Below are positions 17,584 to 26,064 of a DNA stretch of 64,000 nt, piece by piece. Source of the stretch: Micromonospora parva (lineage in GTDB: Bacteria > Actinomycetota > Actinomycetes > Mycobacteriales > Micromonosporaceae). The notes below the pieces were generated by a model that saw nothing but the letters and a program-made list of their open reading frames with translations, searched no databases and was not told the origin of the DNA. The translations under genes were made by a program, and so were the position numbers. Positions within the stretch are counted from its first letter, which is position 1, and every line of letters starts with the position of its first letter. The stretch is taken from positions 186,001 through 250,000 of the forward strand of contig NZ_JNZS01000005.1 in NCBI RefSeq assembly GCF_000718515.1, in the 5' to 3' direction.

Positions 17584-18537
17584 GTGACTGACATGACCTA
17601 TCGCCGGCTGGGCGACTCCGGGCTCGTGGTGTCCGTGGTCGGCATCGGCTGCAACAACTTCGGCCGCAAGCTCGACCTCGACGGCACCCGGGCGGTGGTG
17701 GACGCGGCGCTGGACGCCGGCATCACCCTCTTCGACACCGCCGACATCTACGGCGAGCCGCAGGGCGGCTCCGAGGAGCTGCTCGGGCAGGCGCTCAAGG
17801 GCCGCCGGGACGACGTGGTGCTGGCCACCAAGTTCGGCATGGACATGAACGGCCTCAACGGGCCGGACTACGGCGCGCGGGGTGCGCGGCGCTACATCGC
17901 CCGTGCGGTGGAGGCGTCGCTGCGCCGACTCGGCACCGACCACATCGACCTGTACCAGATGCACGAGCCCGACCCGGGCACCCCGATCGACGAGACCCTG
18001 GCCGCCCTGGACGACCTGGTCCGCGACGGCAAGGTGCGTTACCTGGGCAACTCCAACTTCGCCGGCTGGCAGATCGCCGACGCGGACTGGGTCGCCTCGT
18101 CCAACGGCCGGTCGCGCTTCATCAGCGCGCAGAACCACTACAGCCTGGTGGAACGCTCGGTGGAGGCCGAGGTGATCCCGGCGTGCGAGCGGTTCGGCCT
18201 CGGCATGCTGCCGTTCTTCCCGCTCGCCAACGGCCTGCTCACCGGCAAGTACAAGCGCAGCGAGCAGCCCCCGGCCGGCAGCCGGCTCTCCGGCGGTGGC
18301 CGGTACGCCGAGCGGCTCGCCGCCGCCGACTGGGACACCATCGAGGCGATCGAGGCGTACGCGGCCGAGCGGGGCCTGAGCATGCTCCAGGTGGCGATCG
18401 GCGGGCTGGCCGCCCAGCCGGCGGTGACCTCGGTGATCGCCGGTGCCACCACGCCCGAGCAGGTACGCGCCAACGCCGCCGCCGGCACCTGGGAGCCCAA
18501 CGACGAGGACCTGGCGGCGCTGCGCGCCGTCCTCTGA
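17584..18537 (+). CDS. Aldo/keto reductase
   Basis: NADPH-dependent oxidoreductase of the AKR superfamily, 317 residues. The catalytic tetrad is recognisable: Asp51 and Tyr56 in FDTADIYG, Lys83 in ATKFG and His127 in QMHEPD. The C-terminal cofactor-binding region (SVIAGATTPEQVRANA) is also typical. The closest types are the YdhF/YajO-like soluble reductases; the physiological substrate is unknown. The GTG start at 17584 gives VTDMTYRRLGDSGLVVS. A tandem-repeat array begins directly after the stop codon. Confidence 0.92.
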   Translation: MTDMTYRRLGDSGLVVSVVGIGCNNFGRKLDLDGTRAVVDAALDAGITLFDTADIYGEPQGGSEELLGQALKGRRDDVVLATKFGMDMNGLNGPDYGARGARRYIARAVEASLRRLGTDHIDLYQMHEPDPGTPIDETLAALDDLVRDGKVRYLGNSNFAGWQIADADWVASSNGRSRFISAQNHYSLVERSVEAEVIPACERFGLGMLPFFPLANGLLTGKYKRSEQPPAGSRLSGGGRYAERLAAADWDTIEAIEAYAAERGLSMLQVAIGGLAAQPAVTSVIAGATTPEQVRANAAAGTWEPNDEDLAALRAVL

Positions 18538-18542
18538 GCGGC

Positions 18543-18678
18543 GCGGCCTGGCTCGCGGTGCGGCCTGGCTCGCGGTGCGGCCTGGCTCGCGGTGCGGCCT
18601 GGCTCGCGGTGCGGCCTGGCTCGCGGTGCGGCCGGGCTCGCGGTGCGGCCGGGCTCGCGGTGCGGCCGGGCTCGTGGT
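18543..18678. repeat. 17-nt tandem repeat array (8 units)
   Basis: Eight back-to-back copies of GCGGCCTGGCTCGCGGT begin five bases after the aldo/keto reductase stop. The first five units are identical. The next two differ only by CCGGG for CCTGG, and the eighth has an extra T change. Degenerate units continue to about 18740. Seventeen is not a multiple of three, and all frames across it are only fortuitously open, so it is non-coding. The whole gap 18538-19094 holds this array, a palindrome and the 30-nt array, and no gene. Confidence 0.95.
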
Positions 18679-18742
18679 GCGGCCGGGCTCGGTCGGTGCG
18701 GCCGGCGCGGTGCGGCGCGGCCGGGCTCGGTGCGGCGCGGCG

Positions 18743-18840
18743 CCTTGATCCACTCGTGTTCCTGGAAGTCGCGGTGACCTGGGGCCGGGGAAGGCGCGGT
18801 TTCATGAAAGTCGAGTCGATCATGACCGCGGCCAGGTGAC
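18743..18840. repeat. Imperfect compound palindrome (family B)
   Basis: CTTGATCCACTCGTGTTCC near 18744 is an imperfect inverted match to TTTCATGAAAGTCGAGTCGA and the bases after it (18800-18825), and GTGACCTGG at 18774 pairs with CCAGGTGAC at 18832. The same TTGATCGACTCGGGTTCATG theme occurs at 32031 after thiC. It may terminate the aldo/keto reductase transcript. Confidence 0.5.
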
Positions 18841-18960
18841 GCCAGCGCGGGCTGGCGGTGACCGACCAATCCGGCTCGGTGGGTGAGATGACGATGGGCC
18901 GGGCCGCTGGTTGCGGCCCGGCCCGTTTCGTCGTCAGTGTCGCTCAGTCGGCCGCCCCGG

Positions 18961-19110
18961 CGAGATCGTCGCGGTCTGTCGGAGCGGCGGCGAGATCGTC
19001 GTGGTCTGTCGGAGCGGCGGCGAGATCGTCGTGGTCTGTCGGTGCGGCGGCGAGATCGTGGTGATCCGTCGGTGCGGCGGCGAGATCGTCTTCGTCAGTC
19101 GGTGCGGCGG
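18961..19110. repeat. 30-nt tandem repeat array (5 units) overlapping a stop codon
   Basis: Five exact-length 30-nt units with the frame CGAGATCGTC followed by GTGGTCTGTC and GGAGCGGCGG are phased at 18961, 18991, 19021, 19051 and 19081. The last unit contains the stop codon of the neighbouring minus-strand gene at 19095-19097. The unit length is a multiple of three. A weaker sixth unit may precede at 18931. Confidence 0.95.
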
Positions 19111-19751
19111 CGGCCGAACAGCATGGCCACCCCCATCGCCGCGGCGACGAGGACCAGGCCGGCCGCCGCGAACGGCCACCAGCCGGCGCCCGCCTCGCCT
19201 GCCCCGTCCGTTGGCTTGGTCACCGCGACCGGCTCGGGCGCCGGCGGTGACTGCGCCGCCCGGGCCTGCACCGTGGCGGTGGCCTTGCCCGGCAACGGGG
19301 CGGGGGAGTTCACCGTCACCTTCCAGGTGCCGGTGGAGAGCACCGGGCCGCTGCTGTAGAAGCCGTGCCCCTCGGGCTGCGGTTCCAACTGCACCGGCCC
19401 GACCTTCTGCCCGTCCGGGCCGGTGGCGGTGAGGACCAGCCGCACCACCTGTTCCAGCCGGCGGCCATCGGTGTAGCTGGCCTGGATGGTGACGCCCTGA
19501 GCGCCGTCGCCGGCCACCGTGAGCTTGAGCTTGTCGGCCTGCGCCGCCCGGGCCGCCGGAGCGGCTTGCGCCGCTGGGGCGCCCTGCACCACCCGGGCCG
19601 CCTGCGCCGCTGGAGCGACCTTGGCGACCTGAGCGGCCTGCGCCGCCTGAGCCGCCTGGGCGGCGTGCGCCGCCGGGGCGGCGGCGAACAGGGTCAGGGC
19701 CAGTCCGACGGACCCGGCGGCCAACACCTTGCGGATACCCGTCACGGACAT
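19095..19751 (-). CDS. Secreted, C-terminally anchored protein with Ala/Gln repeats
   Basis: The 218-residue product has a signal peptide (basic MSVTGIRKVLA, hydrophobic core, cleavage near AAHA/AQ). A low-complexity AQAAQ/APAAQ stretch of about 45 residues follows, then a beta-sandwich-like domain (LKLTVAGDGAQGVTIQASY) and a C-terminal membrane helix (WPFAAAGLVLVAAAMGVAML) with a basic RRRTD tail. The layout resembles CopC- or YtkA-like anchored extracellular domains, but I cannot name a function. Its stop codon lies inside the last unit of a 30-nt tandem array. The giant secreted protein ends 66 bp upstream on the same strand. Confidence 0.75.
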   Translation of the reverse strand: MSVTGIRKVLAAGSVGLALTLFAAAPAAHAAQAAQAAQAAQVAKVAPAAQAARVVQGAPAAQAAPAARAAQADKLKLTVAGDGAQGVTIQASYTDGRRLEQVVRLVLTATGPDGQKVGPVQLEPQPEGHGFYSSGPVLSTGTWKVTVNSPAPLPGKATATVQARAAQSPPAPEPVAVTKPTDGAGEAGAGWWPFAAAGLVLVAAAMGVAMLFGRRRTD

Positions 19752-19816
19752 CCCCTCCCTACCGATGAGGGAGGCCCCTCCCCGACGCCGCAGCGCCGGG
19801 GAGGGGCCTCGTCGGA

Positions 19817-22800
19817 TCAGAGCTGGCGACCGGGTGCCAGCCGGGTGGCGTCGCCACCGAGCCGTCCGGTGCCCTTGACCGAGTCGCCGTCGTTCGCCTT
19901 GACCCCGGCCTTGCTGGCCGCGCCGCCGAGCCGAACGATCATGGCGTCGGCGTCCCGGATCAGGACGTCCCGAACCTCCGCCTCGGGCACCAGCGTGGTG
20001 TCAGAGGCGAGCGTCCGGAACGCGGTCAGCTGCCGTACGGCCGCCTTGTCGTCGCCGGCCGCCTCGGACGCCCGCACAGCGTCGAGCTTGTTCGACAGCT
20101 GCTTGTGCGCCTTGGTCGAGAGCCGCCCCGTCGCCTTGAACCGGTCCAGCAGACTCTGCATGTCCCGGAACGAGGTGGTGACGAAGAACCGGACCGTCGA
20201 GGTGGTCTTGTTGCCCGCCTTGTCGGTCGCGGTCACGGTCAGCTCGTGCAGGCCGAGCGACAGGTCGTACATGGCCTGCAGCGTGCCGCTGGCGTACGCC
20301 TGGCCGTCGAGCTGGCCGACCACGGTCGCGATGCCCGAGGTCGGGTCGACAGCCTGCCAGGACACCCGAACGTCCTGGCTGTCACCGTAGAGCTGGCCGT
20401 CGGCGAGACCGGAGACCAGCAGCGTCGGCTTGGTGCCGTCGATCTTCAAGACCGCCGACTTGAGCGTCTCGGCGTTGCCCGCCTTGTCGGTCGAGCGGTA
20501 CAGCAGCTCGTGCTGCCCGTCACCGGTCACCTCGACCGGCGTCGTGTACGGCGTCCACGCGCCACCGTCCAACGACCACTCCACCGTCTTGACGCCGGAA
20601 CCGGCGTCGGTGGAGGCCAGCACGACCGGGATGGTCCCGTTGTGCCAACCGGCGTCGTTCGCCGGAGCGAACGTCGCCGTGGTCACCGGCGCGGTGGCGT
20701 CGATCTTGACCGAGACGGTCTTGGTCGCCTCCACGTTGCCGGCCTTGTCCGTCGAACGGAACCGGAGCTCGTGCTCGCCGTCCCCGCTGACCGCCACCGG
20801 AGCGGTGTACGCCGTCCAGGTGGTGGCCCCGTCCAGCTGGTACTCGGTGCTGGCGAGCCCGCTACCGCCGGCCTCGTCGGCGCCGGTGAGCGTGATCGTC
20901 ACCGGTCCGGTGTACCACCCGTCGGTCGGGGTGCCGGAAACCGCCGCGGTGGTCACCGGTGCGGTCTCGTCGGCCACCTCCGTGCTGAGCCGGAAGTAGT
21001 CGAACGAGGCGGTCTTCGACGCCGTCTGGTTGGCGCCGAGGGTGAACAGCCCCACCTTCGGGGTGGCACCCACCGCGGTGTTGGTCAACGCCTCCAACGC
21101 GGTCCAGGTCGTCCCGTCCGCCGAGTACGACGCGGTGAACGTGTTGCCGACGCGCGCCAACCGCAGGTGCCAGACGGCGCTGGTCAGGTTGGTCACCTCC
21201 GGCTGCGGGTTCTGCACCGTACCGGCGATCTCGCTGCGGAACTCGATCCGCCGCGTCACCGCCGAGCCGGCCTGGTTGTCCGCGATGAAGTCGAACTTCA
21301 GGTAGTTGTCGTCGTCGGCCTGCACGAGCAGACCGGCCTGCTGGTACTGCTCGTTCAGCAGACTGCCGTCGACCTTCGTCTCCAGGGTCCAGTCGCCCGA
21401 AGGCGCGGTCTGGAGGATGAAGTTCTTCGGCCCGGTGTTGTCGGTGCCGTAGATGTCACCGTTGGGCACGTCGATCCGCAACGCGCCACCGGTGACCCGG
21501 TAACCGGTCGGGTCCTCCCGCAGGATCGCGTCCCACCGGCACTTGTCCAGCGTGCTGCCGTTGAACTCGTCCGACGGGTCGACCGGCCCGGCCGGGGCGT
21601 CCGGCGTCACCTGGAACGAGTCGAAGGCCGCGTCGACAACCGGTGCCTCGGTGCCACCGTTGAGCGCGAAGACCCCGATCCGCGGGTTGGTGATGCCGGC
21701 GAGCGCGGCCGAACGGCCGACCGGGGTGAACGTCTGGCCGTCGCCCGAAACGGACGCGGTCAGGTTCGTCCCGTCGCTGGTGACCCGCAGGTACACGGTG
21801 TCACCCGCCGGTGCGTTGGTGGCGTCGGCAGACTCGTTGCGCGGCGTGCCCGCCGTCTCCCGGATGAACTCCACCCGCCGGCTGCCGTTGTACAGCAGGT
21901 CCAGCTTGGCGTAGTTGTCGTCGTCGCCGTACACCAGCAGGCCGGCCTGCTGGTAGTTGGCCGTCACCGGCAGGGTGACCTTGGTGGTCATCTCCCACGC
22001 GCCGGTCGGAGCCGCCTGGAGCACCAGGTTGGTGGCGTCGTTGCGTGCGCCGTAGAGGTCACCCACGCCGGTGGGCAGCCGCAGTGCGCCGCCACTGAGC
22101 GAGTAGAGCTGGTTCTCCCGGATCACGCTGGTCCAGCGGTCCTTGTCGAGCGTGTTGCCGTTGAAGTCGTCCGAACGCGCCCCGAAGCAGGACGTGTCCG
22201 GCGCGTCGACCCGCACCGGCACCGTGGCGTACGACTTGGCGCCCTTGCTGTCGGTCACCGTGAGGGTGGCCGTGAAGGTGCCCGCGCTGGTGTAGGTGTG
22301 GCTGGCGTCCAGTGTGGTCGCCGTACCGCCGTCACCGAAGTCCCAGGCGTACGTCAGCGGGGTGTCGCCCTCGGCGTCGGTGGCCGTGCCGTCGAAGGCG
22401 ACGGTGACCGGTGCGGTGCCGGTGGCCGGGGTGGCCGTGGCGCTGACCACCGGCGGCCCGTTCTCGGTGACACCGCGGCCGACGAAGTCCATCCAGTTGA
22501 CGTTGAACAGCGAACCCGATCCGCCGTTCGGGTCGCGGGCCAGGAAGTACAGCGAGCCACTCGCGGCGCCGGTGACCGGTGCGCTCACGTCCGTGTACGT
22601 CTGCCACGCGCCGGTCGCCGGCACGGTGGCCGTGGCGACCACCGGTCCGTCAACCGCACCGGCGCGAACCTCGATCCGACCGCCAGCGGCGGCGGAGGCG
22701 GCCCGGAACCGGATGTCGGTGATGTTGGTCAGGTCCGCCGGGGCGAGCGACCACCAGTCGCCGTCCTCGATGAACCCGATGTTCTGACCGCCGCCGGCGG

Positions 22801-25648
22801 TGTCGGCGCCGGTTTCCCGCTGCACGCCGGCGTCGCCGCCGCCGGTGCTCACCGGTGCCCGCCCGGTGGCGGTGAAGAACTCGGCCTGCTTGCGCTTGGG
22901 CTGCAGCACCTCGATGACCCGACCGGTGAGCGGGCTGGCGCCGCCGGCGCCACCGTCGTCGGTGTAGGTGGCCTCGAAGACCGCGAAGACGTTCGCCTCG
23001 GCGCCGTGCCCGGAGGCGAGCGACGTCTGGACGGTGCCGGTGCAGCCGGTGTGCTGCTCCAACGGGTGGGCGTGCTCGTCGTGACCCAGGAGCACCTGGA
23101 GGTTCACCCGGTCACAGTCGATCTCCCCGTCCTCCGGGTCGGTCACCTTGATCGAGTAGCGGACCTGGTCACCCCACTCGAAGAACCCGCCGTCCGGCGG
23201 GAACTCGATGGTCACCGTCGGGGACGTGTTGCCCACGGTGACCGGAACGTTGGCCACCGCGGTACGGCCCTTGGGGTTGGTGACGGTGAGCTGGGCGGTG
23301 TAGTTGCCCGCCGTGGCGTACGTGTGGGTCGGGTTCGCCTCGGTGGAGGTCTGCCCGTCGCCGAAGGCCCAGGCGTAGGTGAGCGTGCCACCGTCCGGGT
23401 CCCGGGATCCGGCGCTGGAGAAGGTCACCGTCAACGGCGCCGCACCCGAGGTCGGGGTGGCGGACGCCGCAGCGATCGGTGCGCGGTCCCCGGCGGTGTA
23501 GTCGATCCGGTAGACGCCCGAGTTGTCGTTGTTGCCGCCGAAGCCGCTGCCCCACTCGATCAGGTACAGCGCGCCGTCGGGGCCGAACTCGAAGTCCATC
23601 GGCCGGACCATGGTCATCCCGGTGAGCAGCTGGTTGATGTCCACCAACGACTTGCCGTCGGGGGTCAGCTGCATCGTGTACATCTTGTTCTGGTTCCACT
23701 CGCCGAGCAGCGCCTTGCCGTCGTAGTACGCCGGCCACTTGCGCGTCGAGTTGAGGTCGGCGTCGTAGCGGTAGACCGGGCCGCCCATCGGGGCGCCACC
23801 GCCGCCGATCTCCGGGTAACGCGCGTCACCGGCGTACCCGTAGTCGACGGTCGCGGGGACGACCGGCGGGAGGTTGGTCAGGCCGGTGTTGTTGGGCGAG
23901 TTGTTCACCGGCGCGGCGCAGTCGAACTTCGCGCCGCTCGGGCCGGACGGGAACGTGTAGTCGTTGTAGGCCTCGTTCGTCCCGGTGCAGTACGGCCAGC
24001 CGTAGTTGCCGGGGGTCACGATGTTCCACTCGACCAGGCCCCGAGGGCCGCGGTTCGGGTTGTCGGAGTTGGCGTCCGGCCCGTAGTCCGCGACGTACAG
24101 CGTGTTGGTCTTCGGGTCGGTGCCGATCCGGAACGGGTTGCGGAAGCCCATCGCGTAGATCTCGGGACGGGTCTTCTCGGTGCCCGGCGCGAACAGGTTG
24201 CCGGCCGGAACGGTGTACGTCCCGTCGGCCTCCGGATGGATCCGGATCACCTTGCCGCGCAGGTCGTTCGTGTTGGCCGAGGTGCGCTGCGCGTCGTAGT
24301 CCTGGCGGCCGGCCCGCTCGTCGATCGGCGAGTACGAGTTCGACTCGAACGGGTTGGTGTTGTCGCCGGTGGCCAGGTACAGGTTGCCCTCACCGTCGAA
24401 GGTCATGCTGCCACCGGCGTGGCAGCAGGTGTTGCGCTGGGTGTCGACCCGCAGCACCTGCTTCTCGCTGGCCGGGTCGATGGTGTCACCGGTCACCGTG
24501 AAGCGGGACAGCAGGTTGCGGGTGACCCCGTCGTTCGGGGCGTAGTACAGGTACACCCACTTGTTGGTGGCGAAGTCCGGGTCGAGTCGGATGCCGATCA
24601 GGCCGTCCTCGTTGCCGGTGAAGACGTCCAGGTCGACGGCGGTGACGGTGTTGCCGGTGTCCGGCTTGATGATCTGCACCCGACCGTCGCGCTCGATGTA
24701 GAAGACCCGCCCGTCGGGGGCGATGTCCAGCTCCATCGGGTTGCTGGTGTTGCTGTCCAGGGAGACCTTCTCGAAGTTGGAGGTCTTCGAGGCGCCACAG
24801 TCGGCGTCCACCACACCGGCGGCGCTCTGGATGCCGCCGAGCAGGTGGGAGAGGAAGCCGGGCTCGGCGTACGACTCCCGGGTGTGCCCCAGACCGGTGT
24901 ACCAGGAGCGGCCACCGTCGTAGTCCTGACACCAGGCGACCGGGTGGTCGGCACCCATCGCGCCGGCGCCGGGGGTGTAGCTCTTCTCGTCCAGGCTGGC
25001 CAGCACGTGCACGTCCGGCCGGGGGTTGCTCTGGTAGTTGTACCACTCGTCGAAGCGGGACCAGCGGTCCGGCAACTCCGCAGTGGACGGGTGGGCGTGG
25101 TCCTCCACCTTGACGGTGGCCGTCTGGTTCTGCGGGTGGTTGGCGAAGTACGCGCCGACCAGGTCGCCGTACCAGGCCCAGCTGTACTCGGTGTCTGACG
25201 CGGCGTGGATGCCGACGTAACCACCGCCGGCCTTCACGTAGCGCTCGAACGCGGCCTGCTGCTCGGCGTTGAGCACGTCACCGGTGGTGGAGAGCCAGAT
25301 CACCGCCTTGTACTTCGCCAGGTTGGCGTCGTTGAATGCGGCGCCGTCCTCGGAGTTGTCAACGGTGAATCCGTTGGCGGCGCCGAGTTGTTGGATGGCG
25401 GCGATGCCGGTGGGGATGGAGTCGTGCCGGAAGCCGGCGGTCTTGGAGAAGACGAGGACGGAGTAGGGATCGGCTGCGGCCTTTGGCGCCTTCGGCGCCA
25501 CCTGGCTGACCGGGGCTGCGGCTTTCGCATCCCGTGGGGGGACCTGGGCGGCCGCCTGGGCGGGCGTGCCGAACAGGGTGGTCGAGGCCATGGCCAGGGA
25601 GATCAGGGTTGCGGTGATGGGTACGCGGGCACGACGAGAACGGGACAC
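19817..25648 (-). CDS. Giant secreted ThuA / PQQ-type sugar dehydrogenase mosaic protein
   Basis: The 1943-residue exported protein has a signal peptide (1-34) and a ThuA domain (about 62-275, VLVFSKTAGFRHDSI, GGGYVGIHAASDT). A glucose/sorbosone dehydrogenase beta-propeller follows (about 295-715, PMELDIAPDGRVFYIERDG, CCHAGGSMTFDGEGNLYL). Then come a PKD domain (about 720-810), a CBM6-like region (about 915-1055), a second PKD domain (about 1065-1150), two concanavalin-like domains starting DDFNGNTLDKDRW and DEFNGSTLDKCRW, three OmpL47/Ig-like repeats (YRSTDKAGN) and a FIMAH-type helical C terminus. The GTG at 25648 has GGAGG nearby and gives VSRSRRARVP; an upstream extension to 25753 would bury the signal peptide. 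The likely role is extracellular polysaccharide or sugar oxidation; the substrate is unknown. Confidence 0.88.
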   Translation of the reverse strand: MSRSRRARVPITATLISLAMASTTLFGTPAQAAAQVPPRDAKAAAPVSQVAPKAPKAAADPYSVLVFSKTAGFRHDSIPTGIAAIQQLGAANGFTVDNSEDGAAFNDANLAKYKAVIWLSTTGDVLNAEQQAAFERYVKAGGGYVGIHAASDTEYSWAWYGDLVGAYFANHPQNQTATVKVEDHAHPSTAELPDRWSRFDEWYNYQSNPRPDVHVLASLDEKSYTPGAGAMGADHPVAWCQDYDGGRSWYTGLGHTRESYAEPGFLSHLLGGIQSAAGVVDADCGASKTSNFEKVSLDSNTSNPMELDIAPDGRVFYIERDGRVQIIKPDTGNTVTAVDLDVFTGNEDGLIGIRLDPDFATNKWVYLYYAPNDGVTRNLLSRFTVTGDTIDPASEKQVLRVDTQRNTCCHAGGSMTFDGEGNLYLATGDNTNPFESNSYSPIDERAGRQDYDAQRTSANTNDLRGKVIRIHPEADGTYTVPAGNLFAPGTEKTRPEIYAMGFRNPFRIGTDPKTNTLYVADYGPDANSDNPNRGPRGLVEWNIVTPGNYGWPYCTGTNEAYNDYTFPSGPSGAKFDCAAPVNNSPNNTGLTNLPPVVPATVDYGYAGDARYPEIGGGGAPMGGPVYRYDADLNSTRKWPAYYDGKALLGEWNQNKMYTMQLTPDGKSLVDINQLLTGMTMVRPMDFEFGPDGALYLIEWGSGFGGNNDNSGVYRIDYTAGDRAPIAAASATPTSGAAPLTVTFSSAGSRDPDGGTLTYAWAFGDGQTSTEANPTHTYATAGNYTAQLTVTNPKGRTAVANVPVTVGNTSPTVTIEFPPDGGFFEWGDQVRYSIKVTDPEDGEIDCDRVNLQVLLGHDEHAHPLEQHTGCTGTVQTSLASGHGAEANVFAVFEATYTDDGGAGGASPLTGRVIEVLQPKRKQAEFFTATGRAPVSTGGGDAGVQRETGADTAGGGQNIGFIEDGDWWSLAPADLTNITDIRFRAASAAAGGRIEVRAGAVDGPVVATATVPATGAWQTYTDVSAPVTGAASGSLYFLARDPNGGSGSLFNVNWMDFVGRGVTENGPPVVSATATPATGTAPVTVAFDGTATDAEGDTPLTYAWDFGDGGTATTLDASHTYTSAGTFTATLTVTDSKGAKSYATVPVRVDAPDTSCFGARSDDFNGNTLDKDRWTSVIRENQLYSLSGGALRLPTGVGDLYGARNDATNLVLQAAPTGAWEMTTKVTLPVTANYQQAGLLVYGDDDNYAKLDLLYNGSRRVEFIRETAGTPRNESADATNAPAGDTVYLRVTSDGTNLTASVSGDGQTFTPVGRSAALAGITNPRIGVFALNGGTEAPVVDAAFDSFQVTPDAPAGPVDPSDEFNGSTLDKCRWDAILREDPTGYRVTGGALRIDVPNGDIYGTDNTGPKNFILQTAPSGDWTLETKVDGSLLNEQYQQAGLLVQADDDNYLKFDFIADNQAGSAVTRRIEFRSEIAGTVQNPQPEVTNLTSAVWHLRLARVGNTFTASYSADGTTWTALEALTNTAVGATPKVGLFTLGANQTASKTASFDYFRLSTEVADETAPVTTAAVSGTPTDGWYTGPVTITLTGADEAGGSGLASTEYQLDGATTWTAYTAPVAVSGDGEHELRFRSTDKAGNVEATKTVSVKIDATAPVTTATFAPANDAGWHNGTIPVVLASTDAGSGVKTVEWSLDGGAWTPYTTPVEVTGDGQHELLYRSTDKAGNAETLKSAVLKIDGTKPTLLVSGLADGQLYGDSQDVRVSWQAVDPTSGIATVVGQLDGQAYASGTLQAMYDLSLGLHELTVTATDKAGNKTTSTVRFFVTTSFRDMQSLLDRFKATGRLSTKAHKQLSNKLDAVRASEAAGDDKAAVRQLTAFRTLASDTTLVPEAEVRDVLIRDADAMIVRLGGAASKAGVKANDGDSVKGTGRLGGDATRLAPGRQL

Positions 25649-25925
25649 GCCGCCTCCTGTGTCGTAGTGACAGAGCTCGCGGGAGTCGGCTCGCCGAAGG
25701 CCGTCCCTGATGGAGCCGGTGGTGACGCCGTGCCAGGGTGCCCCCACCGACATTTTGTCGAATCGCTGAACAAATTAATTCGGCTGGCTCGATGTCGGGC
25801 AAGATGCGGACGGGTAACGGTTCTGCAACGGCGGGCGACATTCCGAACAGGACCGCATGAAGTGCCCCATGGATCTTGATCGTTCTGATGTGGTCCGGCC
25901 CGCCGGCCGCCGCCGACCCGGCACC

Positions 25926-25954
25926 TTGGCAGGCCGGCGGATCTGTCGTACGGT
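25926..25954 (+). promoter_or_regulatory. Promoter of the thiamine operon
   Basis: TTGGCA (25926-25931), a 17-bp spacer and TACGGT (25949-25954) form a good housekeeping-type promoter. Transcription would begin near 25961, just ahead of the TPP riboswitch. The rest of the gap 25649-25925 contains an AT-rich patch (25753-25783), probably part of the promoter of the divergent giant-protein gene, and nothing else I can name. Confidence 0.65.
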
Positions 25955-25965
25955 GACACGCAAGT

Positions 25966-26056
25966 AACCCACGGGAGCCCGGTGTACCGGGCTGAGAGGG
26001 GGGCTGACAGCCCCCGACCGTCGAACCTGATCCGGGTAATGCCGGCGCAGGGAGGA
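25966..26056 (+). promoter_or_regulatory. TPP (thi-box) riboswitch
   Basis: The conserved elements of the thiamine-pyrophosphate aptamer are all present: ACGGGAGCCC, GGGCTGAGAGG (the CUGAGA pyrimidine-sensor core), a variable GGGGGCTGACAGCCCCC hairpin, then ACCTGATCCGGGTAATGCC and GGCGCAGGGA (pyrophosphate-sensor helix). Its 3' strand runs straight into the GGAGG at 26051-26055 that serves thiE. Ligand binding is therefore expected to hide the ribosome-binding site and shut off the operon at the level of translation initiation. Confidence 0.95.
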
Positions 26057-26064
26057 GTGTTGCC

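Noticed and set aside
18961..19110. CRISPR-like regular repeats
   Set aside because: The 30-nt units are directly joined with no spacers, and no cas gene is nearby.
18934..19179. An 81-codon minus-strand frame with ISPPHRQTTT ten-residue repeats
   Set aside because: It is the 30-nt array read in another frame, overlaps the secreted-protein gene out of frame and has no start signal. Kept only as a curiosity of the array.
20105..25198. A 1697-codon open frame on the plus strand, opposite the giant secreted protein
   Set aside because: It is a shadow of a GC-rich gene: strong Arg/Val/Gly bias, no domain similarity and no ribosome-binding site. The minus-strand frame has a signal peptide and recognisable domains.
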